From: Oxytricha trifallax | Taxonomy: Eukaryota; Ciliophora; Spirotrichea; Sporadotrichida; Oxytrichidae | DNA length: 64,000 bases | Direction: 5' to 3' | Assembly (NCBI GenBank): GCA_000711775.1 | Contig: ARYC01001235.1 | Coordinates: 1 to 64,000, forward strand | Shown: positions 1 through 11,336 of the stretch, piece by piece | Layout: each line of letters opens with the position of its first letter | Numbering within the stretch: position 1 is the first letter of the stretch | Translations under genes and position numbers: made by a program | Notes under the pieces: generated by a model | Told to the model about the DNA's origin: nothing | Database searches by the model: none | Seen by the model: only the letters and a program-made list of their open reading frames with translations

Positions 1-261
1 CTTGCAAAGCTCTCATATAAGCTCTCAGTTATAGAGGCAGTTTTATAATTTTAAATTCAAATTTAAATATGAGCGCTAACATTTTAAGAAAACAACAGCA
101 CTTCCATCAAACTAAATGAGACTTACCTTTGGCAGCAATAAAAAGTGTGATAGCTGTGAGATGAACTCACTTAAGAACAACCAGAGCTATCACTTGAGGT
201 CTCTGTTATTAAAATTGAAATTAATAATAGAAAATTAATGGCAAACAATTGTGTCGGAGAC

Positions 262-2315
262 AGAGAGGAGGAGAAAGTTAGAAATGAAGTTTCTATGTAA
301 GCAGAGGAAGTTGAAGTATATTTTTGTGAGAAGTGTGAAAGAGACTTCACTCATAAATCTAGCTGGTACAGGCATATGAAGGTCAATAAGGAAGCTAAGC
401 CTACTGTTTACTTAAAGCATGACAAAGTTGATGGAAAGTATGATTGCTTTGAGCGCCATAAGCAGTACTCTCATACAAGAGATTTAAAAAAGCATCTTTT
501 AAAAGCCCACAAGAAAGAGATAGAAGTTGAAGATTAAGACACTCAACTGAAGTTGCTCAACAAAAGAAAAGCAAGGGAACCTCTTTAAGCTGCTGAGCTT
601 TAACAAGCAAGCGAATCAGAGTATGTGAGGATTCATTAATTTTCGAACCTGTTGAAAATGCTTTTTTTATTTAATGGTATTTATATTATTATTTTATATG
701 ATTTCACTAATGTAAAATTAGTGAAATGCATTTCATTAATTTTCGATTAGTGAATTCATATATATTTTAATTTTTATTTTAAAATAATATGCTTTAATGA
801 TGATAATAGCAATAACGACATATACATTATTAAACAATGTCCATTAATAGGACACTCTCAAACTCAAATTATAAATTTTAACATTTTAATATTTTTAAAA
901 AAATAACTTAATTAAATTTATAACGATTGATAAAAGCTCATAAAGAATTATATTAATTCTATATCGATTATTAGAACTTCTTTCCATAACATATAGAGAT
1001 TCTTAGGTACTCATAATAATTATTATTTGTGGATGAAATATTTTTATATCATAAAATTAAGGATTCTATATAGTCTATTTGAAATTAAGTATGATTCTAA
1101 AGAGATTTATAGCTAATTCTATATAGAATATGAGGATTCCTCAATCTCAATTTGCTAAATTATCTAAATAATTTTAGCATTATAATGAACTACGAATTAA
1201 TTTAACAAATTAGCTTTAATAAGTATATTTTATTATATAATATTAGTTAAATTATTATAAGTATGATATTATACTTAAGTAAGGTCTTTAAATCAAACTT
1301 CCCAACCATCATGACAAATATTTCTAATTTTCTAAATACATCAAAAGTTAATCGGGGTTTGAAAAATATATGATAAGTCTACTTGAACTAAAAACATCTC
1401 AAAATTTTGTAATCGATTTTAGAATCGATGATTGCACGCAACCTCTTAGCATCAGAGGTCACTAAAATCATGATTAAAATATAATACAAGAAAATTACAG
1501 TACTAGCATAGATTGATTTAGATACTTCTCTCTAAAGCTACCTAATTCTAGAGGACTCCTTTGACAAGAAAGTTATTAAGGATCATCAGTATGCTTACAA
1601 GGTATATCCTTTCAACTATCTCCTTAGTGATGATAAATATTAAATGGAGTTTACTAATGAGTATTAAGTACTCACTCAGGCTAAGTTTAAAGAGTGCAAA
1701 TACTTAATAAAGCTAGATGCTGTTCTCCTAGCCAAAGATCATGTGGCTTTCAGACTACCACTCTTTGAAATGACACTCAGAGATTTCATATCTGATCAAA
1801 GAAATCATAGATAGCTTGCATTAATAGCAACCTAAGCTATTCAAGGTATCAAAGAACTTCATAAGTTAGGCTTTGTTCACAGGGATCTCAAGCCTGAGAA
1901 TATAATGTTGAACTTTTCACCCGTGACAGTAACAATTATTGATTTCAACAGATCATTAAGAGTGGAAGTATCAAGGCTTGGAAGTGTTATGGGAACTCCA
2001 GGCTATTATCCAGAAAGAGAAGACTGGAGAGATGGTGACTTTCAATGGGATGTGTGGGCTATGGCAGCAATAATCATAGAGAGCGATATGCCGCGCAATG
2101 AATACTACTCTACAAGGTGCGAGAGGGATGCCAAACAAAGAATAAAGCAATTTATTGACAAAACAAGAGTATCTCAATCAATGAAACAAATGGCAGAGTC
2201 AATAATAATAAAACCAAACTCAAGATCAGACATATCAATAGAGCAGATAGAGTTGTGGTTAAGTAAGATAAACTTCAGACCTCTACCACATGATCCAAAA
2301 GTGCATTTTGAGTGA
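262..2315 (+). pseudogene. TBE '57-kDa' zinc-finger/protein kinase gene, interrupted
   Basis: Read with TAA/TAG as Gln and TGA as stop. The N-terminal part (about 295-640) has a C2H2 finger (CEKC, then H at +12) and a second, decayed finger in which DCFERH replaces the expected CxxC. After a break at 640-1490 the frame resumes with a kinase-like domain: a VHRDLKPEN catalytic loop near 1880, IIDFNRS (DFN in place of DFG), GTPGYYPE (P+1 loop), then WDVWAMA (F-helix). It ends at TGA 2313-2315. The copy at 12823-14094 aligns along the length. TBE 57-kDa proteins with finger and kinase domains are known; their role in transposition is not. The start is uncertain: ATG at 295 is the first Met in the open frame. 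Confidence 0.8.
640..1490. other. AT-rich insertion inside the TBE A zinc-finger/kinase gene
   Basis: The TBE B copy reads from its fingers into the kinase domain without such a block, while here coding similarity stops near 640 and resumes near 1490. The block is AT-rich with stops in all frames. A short hairpin sits near its left edge (TTTCACTAA / TTAGTGAAA, 704-725). No terminal repeats or target duplication were recognised, so it could be a small non-autonomous insertion or several decayed ones. Confidence 0.55.
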
Positions 2316-2344
2316 TTAAATTAAATACATTTACTATAAATTTC

Positions 2345-2434
2345 ACATTAAAACCTATTAATAACCCCAACCCCTAACAAATTCCCTACAAATCAAAGCA
2401 CTTATAAACCTCATTAAGGGGTTTTGGGGTTTTG
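2345..2434. repeat. Right terminal inverted repeat of TBE A
   Basis: About 90 bp ending in GGGGTTTTGGGGTTTTG. The inner part (AACCCCAACCCCTAAC, then ACAAATCAAAG and ATAAACCTCATTAA) recurs in inverted or diverged form at both ends of TBE C, at the left end of TBE D (46751 on) and at the ends of the short element at 50700-51897. The outer 17 bases match the canonical telomere-like TBE end at every position. Confidence 0.85.
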
Positions 2435-3000
2435 ATTGCTAATTAAAATGTTTGGGGTATATTTGACAATAGTGCAAACTATTATAAAATAAATAAATTA
2501 TTATAAATTATATGAAAAATGGACCCCACTTTAGACTTGACTTTTTATGTCTTAAGATTTTGTTTAAATAGTCTTTATTTACTTTCATTAACATTTAATA
2601 TAATAACTGATGTCTCAATAAAATATGAAATGGTTTTATGTCACAACTCGAACTTATCATCTTTTTAATGTATATCATTCTTGACCTTCACTAGATATAT
2701 GATTTAATGAATTGTAGTTTAAACTATAACATGATAAACTTTTTTAATAAAAATATAATAATAAATTAATTATTTATTACTAAAGGAAAATAAGAAAATG
2801 AAAGGACTACTCAATGGATTAAGATGAGGCTTAAACAGCTTTATATAAATATAGTAAAATTAAGAAATATACAATGCCTTTTTCCTTTCAAAAAAGGGAA
2901 CAAATTGCTCATTTTTTTGAAAAAGAGGTAACAAATTGCTCTTTTTTTTAAATATTTAACTTAATGTAGAAAACTTAGCTATAAGACCGAACACACATAC
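2435..3000. other. AT-rich spacer, no gene seen
   Basis: No open frame of note under code 6. A direct repeat of about 15 bases (GGGAACAAATTGCTC and GGTAACAAATTGCTC, 2896-2942) sits beside runs of T. Nothing else is supported. Confidence 0.5.
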
Positions 3001-3002
3001 AC

Positions 3003-3877
3003 AAAAAGCATTAGGAGGAGGAACATAAGCTTACAAGGGACTGGGAGAAGAAAGTGTCGAAAACTTGTGTGTACTGCTTGAAAGAGTTTGACAGGAGCTA
3101 TAACTGTACTCGCCACATTGCCAAATGTAAACTAAAACCAGAAGATGTCAACATTATCAAAGACAATCTTAGACTAGAGAAAAAGAATGGAATTTACACA
3201 GGCGTTTAAATTGTAAAAATAAGAATATACATAGACTATCAGTTTATAGCGATAAAGAAAAAGGTTAAAGCCATTTCAAAACTGATCTTCACTAATCCAG
3301 TCCAGTGGATGTCATAGACCTCAGGATGTGGAAGATGATTGCCTAAGACTGTTTGAGCAGATATGGAAGACTTTACGATGTAGTGATGATGGACCCTGCA
3401 TGGAGAATTAAACAAGCTCTACCTTACGAAACAATATCGGATTAAGAGTTTTTGGATATGCCTATCCACCTTGTACAACAAAGAGGCATTCTCATTATAT
3501 GGGTCGTGAACTAAAAGAGGGAACTGGCTTAGAAAAATCATTAAGAAGCACGGATATGAGGAAGTGGACGAAGGAATGTGGCTCAAACTTACTAAAACAG
3601 GAAAGATACACTGCGAATGGGGGTTTTGCACTGTGCACTGCTTCGAAAAGTTCATCATAGCTAAGAAGGGCAATGTAGACGATATAGTTCCTATCACAGA
3701 GTAGAGAATGTCATTGTAGCTCCGGTTAGGGAGCATTCCTAAAAGCCAGAAGAAATCTACGGTTTTGTGCAGAAAATGTGTCCTGATATGAGAAATCTTG
3801 AAATATTCGCTAAATCGCACAATGAGAGAGAAGGATGGACTTCCTGCGGAAACGAACTGGTTGAAATGAGACAATGA
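3003..3877 (+). pseudogene. Zinc finger / MT-A70 adenine methyltransferase, frameshifted
   Basis: MT-A70 proteins (METTL3/IME4 and ciliate MTA1 relatives) methylate N6 of adenine in RNA or DNA using S-adenosylmethionine. The frame opens with a finger of pattern CVYC-x12-H-x3-C (3069-3122). The methyltransferase core follows: DVVMMDPAW (catalytic DPPW position, here DPAW), ALPYETISD, a GILIIWVV strand, HCFEKFIIAKKGN, then NVIVAPVREHS, KPEEIYGFV and a GNEL end before TGA 3875-3877. This is the full motif order of the family. Two +1-type frameshifts (near 3521 and 3705) break the frame, so it is a pseudogene unless these are sequence errors. No TBE end lies next to it, and I cannot tell a host gene from mobile-element cargo. 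The finger resembles TBE fingers only in spacing. Confidence 0.85.
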
Positions 3878-3996
3878 TCTAATTTATCAATACCTATATA
3901 TATAAATTACTTTATTATTCATATAACATCTTCAATTTAAAAAAAATATTTCATGAATGAGTGATAAAATAAAATTATTCTATGTAATCATGATAT

Positions 3997-4353
3997 ATTT
4001 TACGAGAAATAGATGATTATAAGAATTTGATTAAGAATATTAGAAATAATAAAAATGTCTGATCAGAAGATGCCATGCCACTCACATTAAATGTAAGTTA
4101 CAAAAATAATATCTAAATTTTATTTTTTTTAGTGGTTGTACCTGGTAAGAATGATGACTGACTAAGACTGAGTCTTTAAAAAGCTACAGAAAGAAAAAGG
4201 AAAAGCGCATATTATTGGAATAATGGTGACATCTATGAAGGATAATGCATGAATTATAAGGCTGTTCAACTTTTGACATTTTCAATACTGCTAATAACTA
4301 TTGCATTTAAACTAAATCAAATTCTTATAATCATCTATTTTTCGTAAAATATA
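3997..4353. repeat. Small foldback: about 38-bp inverted repeat around about 280 bp
   Basis: The left arm near 3997-4036 (ACGAGAAATAGATGATTA, then TAAGAATTTGATT) is matched by its complement near 4313-4353. The space between holds a short open piece with a MORN-like motif (4160-4275). No clear target duplication. Confidence 0.6.
4160..4275 (+). CDS. Fragment with one MORN-like repeat
   Basis: In one code-6 frame (about 4167-4275) the translation runs KRKSAYYWNNGDIYEGQC, close to the MORN consensus (Y-x-NGD-x-YEG). MORN repeats occur in membrane- and cytoskeleton-linked proteins. Only one unit is visible and the frame closes quickly, so this may be a tiny gene piece (MDS) or captured sequence inside the surrounding inverted repeat. 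Function cannot be stated. Confidence 0.35.
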
Positions 4354-4987
4354 TTTTAAATAGAGGCTCGCAGGGTAAGAAATTTTTATTGAAAAAAATT
4401 ATTTATATAAAGGTGGGGGGCTCGGTGTGAACAGATAAGTATTAATAAAAACACTCAATTATACGAGTTTATTTAGATTTAGCATAGCACTTACACGGGA
4501 GTGTTTTATCGATTAGGAATCTACTTTCTGGCTGTTTATAATGATTTTAACTCTAATTCATCGATGCATCCTGCAAAAAAAATTAAAGTTAATAATGAAT
4601 CATATAAATTACCTTAATATTTTTAAAAAATTTTAAGTATTATTCTCTTTTCCAAAACACTAAATAGCGAAGTTAATATTTATAGACTAAATGGTATTAC
4701 GTTAAAGAATGTCAAAAAAGATATGAAGGTGATTGATTGCCATTTATAGGTAATAATTTAAAATATGTAGAATTAATTGCAGCTAGAAATCACTAATAAC
4801 ATCTATTTCATGCAACTTTATCACCTTTATAAATTGAATGGTAAAAGAAGTATGATAGCATAAATTATATGATTTATAATGAATATTGTCCATGAAATTT
4901 TAGCTTGTATCAATGAAAATTCAGTCTTATAAATTTATCTGATTCACCCTCACACTATCAAGTGAAGTAGTATTTGGAATTCTAATG

Positions 4988-5090
4988 TTAGCTAAGAGAT
5001 AAATACATGAGTGAGAGATCATCCTGCTGTTGATGATCTCTTTGTGTGCCTTCTTGAGCATCCTGTCCTTTGAAATTTAATGTTTTATTG
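4988..5090 (-). other. Possible short coding piece, unassigned
   Basis: A GC-richer patch in AT-rich surroundings. On the minus strand one frame gives KKAHKEIINSRMISH and another gives QDAQEGTQRDHQQQDD; which one is coding, if any, is unclear. Listed only because base composition departs from the neighbours. Confidence 0.25.
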
Positions 5091-5329
5091 TGTGTGAGGT
5101 TTAAGAAATGTTTTTTTAAAAAGATAAATTTATTGAAACTTACATTTAATTTTTTTTTCACTGTTCTCATCTTCTGCGTTTTAACATTTTCATTTTATTT
5201 TAATTATTATTAATTTATTATCAAAACAATTCATTTTTTCCCAAAAAAATCGTAATACTAAAAAGCTTTTTTATGTATAAATTTGAAACTAATCAAACAT
5301 TTGGCTTAAAAGGATTAGTAAGATAATTA

Positions 5330-5765
5330 GGCTATGGGATCAAACAAGCCCCCCCCAAATGTATATTTTTCTTTTTGTAGTCTGATAGAGTTTTTAACGC
5401 TGAGTAATAGTAGCTAATGTACTATGTGTGTGCAATCAATAGTTTTCGAGATATGGCCCCATATAAGTTTACATTTTATAAATAAAATTATAGTAAAAAT
5501 AATTAAAAAATTTCCAATTTTTCATAAAAATCTAATTTTTCCTTAAAAATATGAATTTAAGGATTTAATGAAAATTAAAAAAATTTATTTAATAATTTTT
5601 ACTATAATTTTATATATAAAATGTGAACTTATATGGGGCCATATCTCGAAAACTATTGATTGCACACACATAGTACATTAGCTACTATTACTCAGCGTTA
5701 AAAACTCTATCAGACTACAAAAAGAAAAATATACATTAAGGGAGGGCGTGTTTGATCCCATAGCC
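5330..5765. mobile_element. Foldback MITE, family alpha, copy 1 (8-bp TSD)
   Basis: Long arms begin GGCTATGGGATCAAACA and end in the complement, leaving a short AT-rich centre. The bases just outside are GATAATTA on both sides (5322-5329 and 5766-5773), a perfect 8-bp target duplication. A second member is at 33273-33888. No ORF inside. The 8-bp duplication fits hAT or Merlin-type transposases. A Merlin element is present at 62753, but its ends match family beta, not alpha. Confidence 0.85.
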
Positions 5766-5773
5766 GATAATTA

Positions 5774-7140
5774 ATATAAGAAATTAATAGTTGATTTGAT
5801 AATATTAAATGCACTTACTAGAGCCACTAGACAGAGAAGCAATATTTCAAAGCTATATGATAAACAAGTAAATAACATTTGTTTGATTAAATTAATTTTA
5901 TTTCTTTAAGTACATAACAAATTAACATAAACCTGCTATTTTCAAACATATCTTAATAAATCACCATTTACTCCCTACAAAATCTAATCACTAAAACATC
6001 TAATTAATGGGTTGGTAAAGCAAAATAAGATATACCAAGTTTAATTTGATAAGAAAATTAACTAAACAAATCAACCAAATTAAAATCAATTTATCGAGCT
6101 CCAGGAATCATACATAATTAATTTTATAAGTAGATATGAATCATTTTGAGAAATTATTTTAATTAAAACTTTATTTATAAGCAATAACTCAATTAAAATA
6201 AATTTGATCTTTTTCAAATAATCATAAATAAAAACCAATTATAATTTTTTGCACAACATAAATTCTATGGCATAATTTATGCTTTATATATATTTGCCCA
6301 TATCTTTTAAAACCTCATAATATTCATAATATGTTTTTCTTATTTTATTTGAATTTGAATGATAAATGGAAATTAGGAAATAATTAAGAAATGCTTTTAA
6401 ACTTAAGCCTTTGTTAAGAATATTTCCCACTTTATCTGATATAATACAAGTTCACCTTAAGTAATTACGTTCGTATATACTATTGAGTTGACTTATTATT
6501 CTTTAATATTTATCCTATTGTATTCAGCAGCATACACTAAACCCTCGAAAAATGATGATTATATTAAATTTGAATCAAAATTTTTTATTTTAAACAAATT
6601 TTTATATTGATAAATGAAAAAATGAAATGTTTATTTATAACAGTTTTTAAAAGGGGAAAATTTCAAGGTCGTTAAATAATTACTATTGCAATTCTCCCAA
6701 ATTGAAGATTCTCTTAAATTAATTAAATATAGAAATAGGGAATAAATCTATATTTCTTATATTCCCTGAATAATTTTATTTCAATTGAAAGTTTTTACTT
6801 TTTATTCCATCTAAAATTAGTTCTAAGATTTTAAAAATACTTTAATTTAATACTAGAATGTTTAAATTTTGCTAAATATCTAAAAAATTCAATCAAAAAA
6901 TATACTTGACTATAAATCTTAATTAAATCATTCATATTTATAATTAATTTTTGTATATGTTTAAAAAAGACACATGTATCATTCGATTTTTCGCATGTTT
7001 AGTATCTAAATAATAATTACGTTTTGATTCGAATTTTATATTTAATCATTTATAAGATTGTCAAATTACAAAAATCGATTACTAATAAGAAAATTATTTT
7101 AAAAAATCTAAAAATATTCGTATATTTCCTAAATATAACA
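5774..7140. other. AT-rich region, no gene seen
   Basis: Both strands were read under code 6. Only short low-complexity frames are present, and no GC-richer islands, domain motifs or large inverted repeats were recognised. Confidence 0.5.
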
Positions 7141-7142
7141 AA

Positions 7143-8372
7143 TTTTGGGTGGGAGTCTACGTCGATGCAAAAGATTTTCAAAATCCTAATTAATGGAAGA
7201 TCGTTTTTTACATTATTGACCAATTTGATTATCCTACCCTCCATAAAAAATTTCATTATTTATTAAAATATACTTTTCTTCTTCTGAATCTGACTCCTTC
7301 ATAAAATATTGATCAAATGACAATAATGAAGAATCAGGAATCAAACTAGATAAACTTAGGTTAGGCACCTTTTAGAATGATTTATTGTTGTGATTATCGG
7401 CCATAATATAAGGTCTTAACTAATTTGCTAAAAATCATCAATCATATGACAATGATTTTTTTTAAAAAAATCACATATTATTATTAATATTTAAAAATTT
7501 TTTTTCTTTACTGGACTGATATTGGACATAACTAAAAAGTAAATATACTCAAAATAAATATAATTATTCAATTGAGATTATCAATTTTATTGGCTTAAAT
7601 TAATGATATCTAACATGTGCTTGGAAAAGGGACCCTGTATCCCAGAAGAAAAACTAAGCACGGGTAAAAACTACTGTGGATTTTCCCTGAGAGCTAACGC
7701 CGGGGTTTTTAGAAACAGAGAACTAGAGAAGGGCCAACAATCAGCCGAACGGAACATAAACATCCCTGGAAGGGGCAATTGGAAGTTGCACTGATCGAGA
7801 TAACCTGGGGTTTGGGCCAACACAGAAATGCCTTTACTACAAAGCACATAGGAACTCAGAAAGTCAAGTGTTAGTTCGAGAGTACTTTGAAAGGTTTGAT
7901 GTTAAATTCATATAAACGGTTGATAACCTCCCGTAAATTAATTCAATGGCTAAAAATCATCATCAATCATATCTAACATAAATCAAATCTACAATATGAT
8001 TTGAGTATTTCATAAAGGCAATTAATCTAGCAAGCCAATAAATAATATTTTTTTTTTAAATCTTAGTTCTGACTTGAATAATTAGATTTATTATTAGTAT
8101 ATCTATTTCTTAATTATATCCAATATCAGTCCAGTGGAAAAATTTTTTTAAAATAATAATAATATGAGATTTTTCTATTAAAAATTATTGTCATTTGATC
8201 AATATTTTATGAAGGAGTCAGATTCAGAAGAAGAAAAGTATATTTTAATAAATAATGAAATTTTTTATGGAGGGTAGGATAATCAAATTGGTCAATAATG
8301 TAAAAAACGATCTTCCATTAATTAGGATTTTGAAAATCTTTTGCATCGACGTAGACTCCCACCCAAAATTTT
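7143..8372. mobile_element. Diverged Merlin-type MITE (family beta) with cargo
   Basis: Ends read GGGTGGGAGTCTACGTCG and the complement, a diverged form of the GGGGGGTCTAAGTCGGTG ends of the other beta elements. Outside flanks are CAAATTTT and AAAATTTT, an 8-bp duplication with one mismatch. The arms are long (several hundred bp, including the 7150-7260 and 8230-8372 blocks). The centre, 7600-7910, is clearly GC-richer than the arms and appears to be captured sequence. Confidence 0.75.
7600..7910 (+). other. GC-rich cargo inside the beta MITE
   Basis: Open from ATG 7603 to TGA 7792-7794 in one frame (residues such as CIPEEKLSTGKNYCGFSLRA). A second open frame follows at once (DRDNLGFGPTQKCLYYKAH, then a REYFERFD end). 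The change of frame near 7790 suggests a broken coding segment. No family recognised. Its composition differs sharply from the arms, which is why I treat it as acquired. Confidence 0.45.
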
Positions 8373-8929
8373 ACATCTTTACTTTGAGTAATTTTTATAT
8401 CTAAATAAACTTATATTTATAGAAAAATTATTAAAAGGAATAAATAAGGAAATTATGTTTGATATATATTTTACTCAATTTTGATTATCTAAAGTCATAT
8501 TTAGCCTTAAAGGGATTTATGGTAAGTAATAGATTAATAATATAATTTGTTTTTTATTAGTGATTAAAACATTTAAGTAAAAATTACTTAGTAAAATTAA
8601 TGTTGATTATTTCTTTTGAAATATATTTATATTATTTATTCATTTATATTAAAATATATTTTAATTTCTGGTAAAGTTAGCAACCAAATTTAAAAAATAT
8701 TTTATTACAAATGACTTGTTAGAATTAATAATATTAAGCAAATTTTTTGTGCTTTTATTATTTAAATTCAATTAAAAGTTGCAAATAAAACTTAATTATC
8801 CTTACTTAATGTTATAAAAAATCATGATAACATAAATTCTTGTATAAACACTAATATCCTAAAAGAGTGTTTTTCTTTTGTATTCCTTTAAATTTTTTAT
8901 TAATATAAATAAAAAAAACTGTTAGTATT

Positions 8930-9392
8930 TTGTTTTTATTGTATTATCCAATTACCTCCTCTTGAACTTCCACCTCTAATTGTACGTTGAGGCTTAGATA
9001 ATTCTACAAACGTTTTTCTGGCTGTACCTTCATTAGTATTTCACTATTTTTTCCCCATATATATATATTTATTTATTTTATTATTTATATTATATTTTTA
9101 AAAAAATCATTAACATTTTCTTTAATCAACTACTTCAAGCAATTGAGGTATATCGTTAGATTTTCACGGATTTCTTTGTTCATTTTTGTTTGAATGATTG
9201 TAATTACAAAGTCTGTTTTCGATTTATCTTAGGTGAGATAATTATGAATGAGTATTTGAAATGCCGACATACAGTTGCCGATTGATGCTTAAATAACACT
9301 TTGAATCAATTCTTCCAAGCATGGCAAGTAACAATCACGAACATTTTACAATGTGGTATTGCTAGGCTTTCCAAAAATTGTACCACCGGAAA
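8930..9392 (-). CDS. Unassigned gene in two pieces
   Basis: Reading down the minus strand, 9392-9118 is open for about 90 codons with Gln-TAA/TAG (includes FGKPSNTTLQNV, DCYLPCLEELIQSV, QTKMNKEIRENLT), likely helical. A T-rich break at 9043-9117 follows. Then 9042-8935 is open (TARKTFVELSKPQRTI, RGGSSRGGNW), a basic RGG-type tail. The break looks like an IES or intron. Start and stop are not resolved. I recognise no family; it may be a host gene piece rather than transposon DNA. Confidence 0.5.
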
Positions 9393-9817
9393 TAATTGGG
9401 ATTCTTCTGTTTTATTTTTAATAATATTTTTAAATGAATTTATTTCAATAATAAAATAATAGATTATTATTGATCTTAGCAAGATTGGTGTTAACAACTT
9501 ATTGTCTTGAGATATGTATTGCTAAAATACTATTTATCTAGTAGGAAGAATTTTAATAAGGATTAATATTTATATATTTATGTATTTATCGAATTAATAT
9601 GTCTTGATAACATTCTATAAGGCATAAAAATCATATGTTTTTTATTATTCTACACAAATTATATCAGTAGTTAAAATCTCTACTACAAAAATTATATGTT
9701 AAATAATTTTAAAATAAGATAAATATAATTATTTAAATACTTTTGAATGTTCTATATTAAATATATTTAAGCGTTATTGCTATAAATCTATGCAAATATT
9801 AAGGAGGTAGAATAATT
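9393..9817. other. AT-rich spacer, nothing recognised
   Basis: No supported ORF, repeat or structured site. Confidence 0.4.
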
Positions 9818-10139
9818 AAAGCAAAAATATTCAATCAAATCATATGTCCTGTAATTATGATCAATCAAAATAAAGGATAAAATATTTAATAATTAATATA
9901 AGAAATCAAAAATCTAAATTTATTATTAATTTTTTTCAAAGTCACAGTTTTTGTAATAAATTTAATGGAAGCAAATTAATACAAATTAAGCTTGAAACTT
10001 TTTATTGTAAAGTTAAATAAATTGATATAAAATTTTTAATATGATTAACTCTCAAACTTATGTCTTTCAAAGTTTTAAATATTTCTCTTTCCCACATCTT
10101 GATTCTGATATCATTAATTTTTTTATTTTAAAATTCATT

Positions 10140-10255
10140 TAAATCCCCAAAACCCCTGAAGTTGTTTGATTGAGTTTTTTATTGATAAAAGTAGACTATT
10201 AATGCATACTTTATTAGGGTTTTAATAGGGTTTATGTAGGGGTTTAATGTTTAAA
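10140..10255. repeat. Left terminal repeat of TBE B
   Basis: Starts TAAATCCCCAAAACCCC (15 of 17 match the C4A4 TBE end) and continues through ATGCATACTTTATTAG to AGGGGTTTAATGTTTAA. Its complement is found in two parts at 14143-14196 and 14906-14970. Confidence 0.85.
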
Positions 10256-10277
10256 CATTAGTAATTTAAGTGTGTAT

Positions 10278-11330
10278 ATGCGAGGTTTGGGGTCAGTTTA
10301 TAACAGTGAGTATATAGATTTATTCTTTAAGTTGCTCTATGGATTTGATGATTATAGTGATAAACTCATACCTTTTATAAATTACCCATCTATAGCAAGA
10401 CTAATCCATAAATCTCCTGTAACTGTAAGGCTCACTGTCAATTAGCATTGAATTTAAAGAGATAGCAACTTAATAATAAGCCTTAAAGACCTTTAAAATT
10501 CTAGTAGCATCATATCGATTATCTTATTAATGATAAGACTCTTAAATACTGGCCTCAATTTTTTCTGGCATATAGAGCTGTGATGTTTCATCGTCAATTT
10601 CCTGAGCTTCATATCTCTGCTTAATCTATAGCGAACATTTCTAAAAAGAATGGAATATCTTGCAAGACAGTCAATCGCATTAAGAGAGTGATCGACTTTA
10701 ATGTTCCATTTTATAAGGATAATTTAAATTATATATTCGATTAAATGCAGAGGGTTTAAGAGCATAATATAAAGTTCATTCACGCTGATGTAGCTGTATT
10801 TTTTATATTCAATACCTTTATTTCAAGGTTTTGGTACAAGAGGTATAGTAATATAGAAGTTTATGACTAAAAGGTTAAGGTGTAAACTCATGCAATCCTT
10901 GGTGGAATAAGCGAAGATAGTGGCCTCGAGACTTATGTTATTCACCCTCGCTCAATTAAGACTGAATAATACATTAAGTTTTTACAATAACTCAGAGACA
11001 AATACGCTGACTAAAAAGATTATTCTGTTCGTTGATCACTTTTCAGTTCATAAAACTAAAGACTCAAGGAAAGAATATGAAAGGCTAAACATAACACCTG
11101 TATTTAATGTTCCCTGCCGTCTTCAGTTCAATGGAATTGAATTATATTGGGGGTTATTGAAAGGACACGTCAAGAAACTTCAACTCTATCCCTTGATGCA
11201 AGACTTGAAGCTAGTCACAATAGATTTTATTAAGAGTGCTGCTAAAAGGGTCAGTGATGATAAAGAAAAAGTATGCGCAAGTGAAGGGAGATTTTCTGTT
11301 TTTAAATAATTTTAAGATTTAAACGAATGA
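10278..11330 (+). pseudogene. TBE transposase (42-kDa type, D,D34E), frameshifted
   Basis: Tc1/mariner/IS630-type DDE transposase. ATG at 10278 follows the terminal repeat. The N-terminal part has a helix-turn-helix-like stretch (YPSIARLIHKSPVTVR). Catalytic block: IHADVAVFF (first Asp), LFVDHFSVHKTKD (second Asp) and FNGIELYWGLLK (Glu). I count 34 residues between the second Asp and Glu, the TBE signature. Frameshifts near 10440 and 11010 break the frame. The Lys codon at 11304-11306 is followed by TAA (Gln), so the frame runs on to TGA 11328-11330, six bases from the convergent 22-kDa stop. At about 345 residues it matches the usual length. Confidence 0.9.
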
Positions 11331-11336
11331 ATAAGT

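Larger units (their letters stand above)
1..2434 (+). mobile_element. TBE-class transposon A, right part
   Basis: The right end carries a perfect 17-base hypotrich telomere-like end (two G4T4 repeats plus G at 2418-2434), followed by ATT, which fits the ANT target of TBE elements. The zinc-finger/kinase gene lies just inside it, as at the right end of TBE B (9818-15288). The left end, transposase and 22-kDa gene lie outside the window. About 850 bp of unrelated AT-rich DNA interrupts the gene. TBE transposons are a hypotrich germline-limited family removed during macronuclear development (established knowledge). Assignment is firm; activity is unlikely. Confidence 0.85.

Noticed and set aside
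1971..2177. Minus-strand ORF of 68 codons
   Set aside because: Antisense of the TBE A kinase domain, whose motifs are clear on +.
3419..3874. Minus-strand ORF of 151 codons
   Set aside because: Lies opposite the MT-A70 motifs; its product shows no family features, and the plus strand carries the full motif order.
7024..7266. Overlapping ORFs on both strands
   Set aside because: They fall in the arm of the beta foldback and have low-complexity products; the inverted copy near 8260 repeats them.
9306..9497. Minus ORF of 63 codons in the standard code
   Set aside because: A different frame gives a longer open reading with code 6 and better composition.
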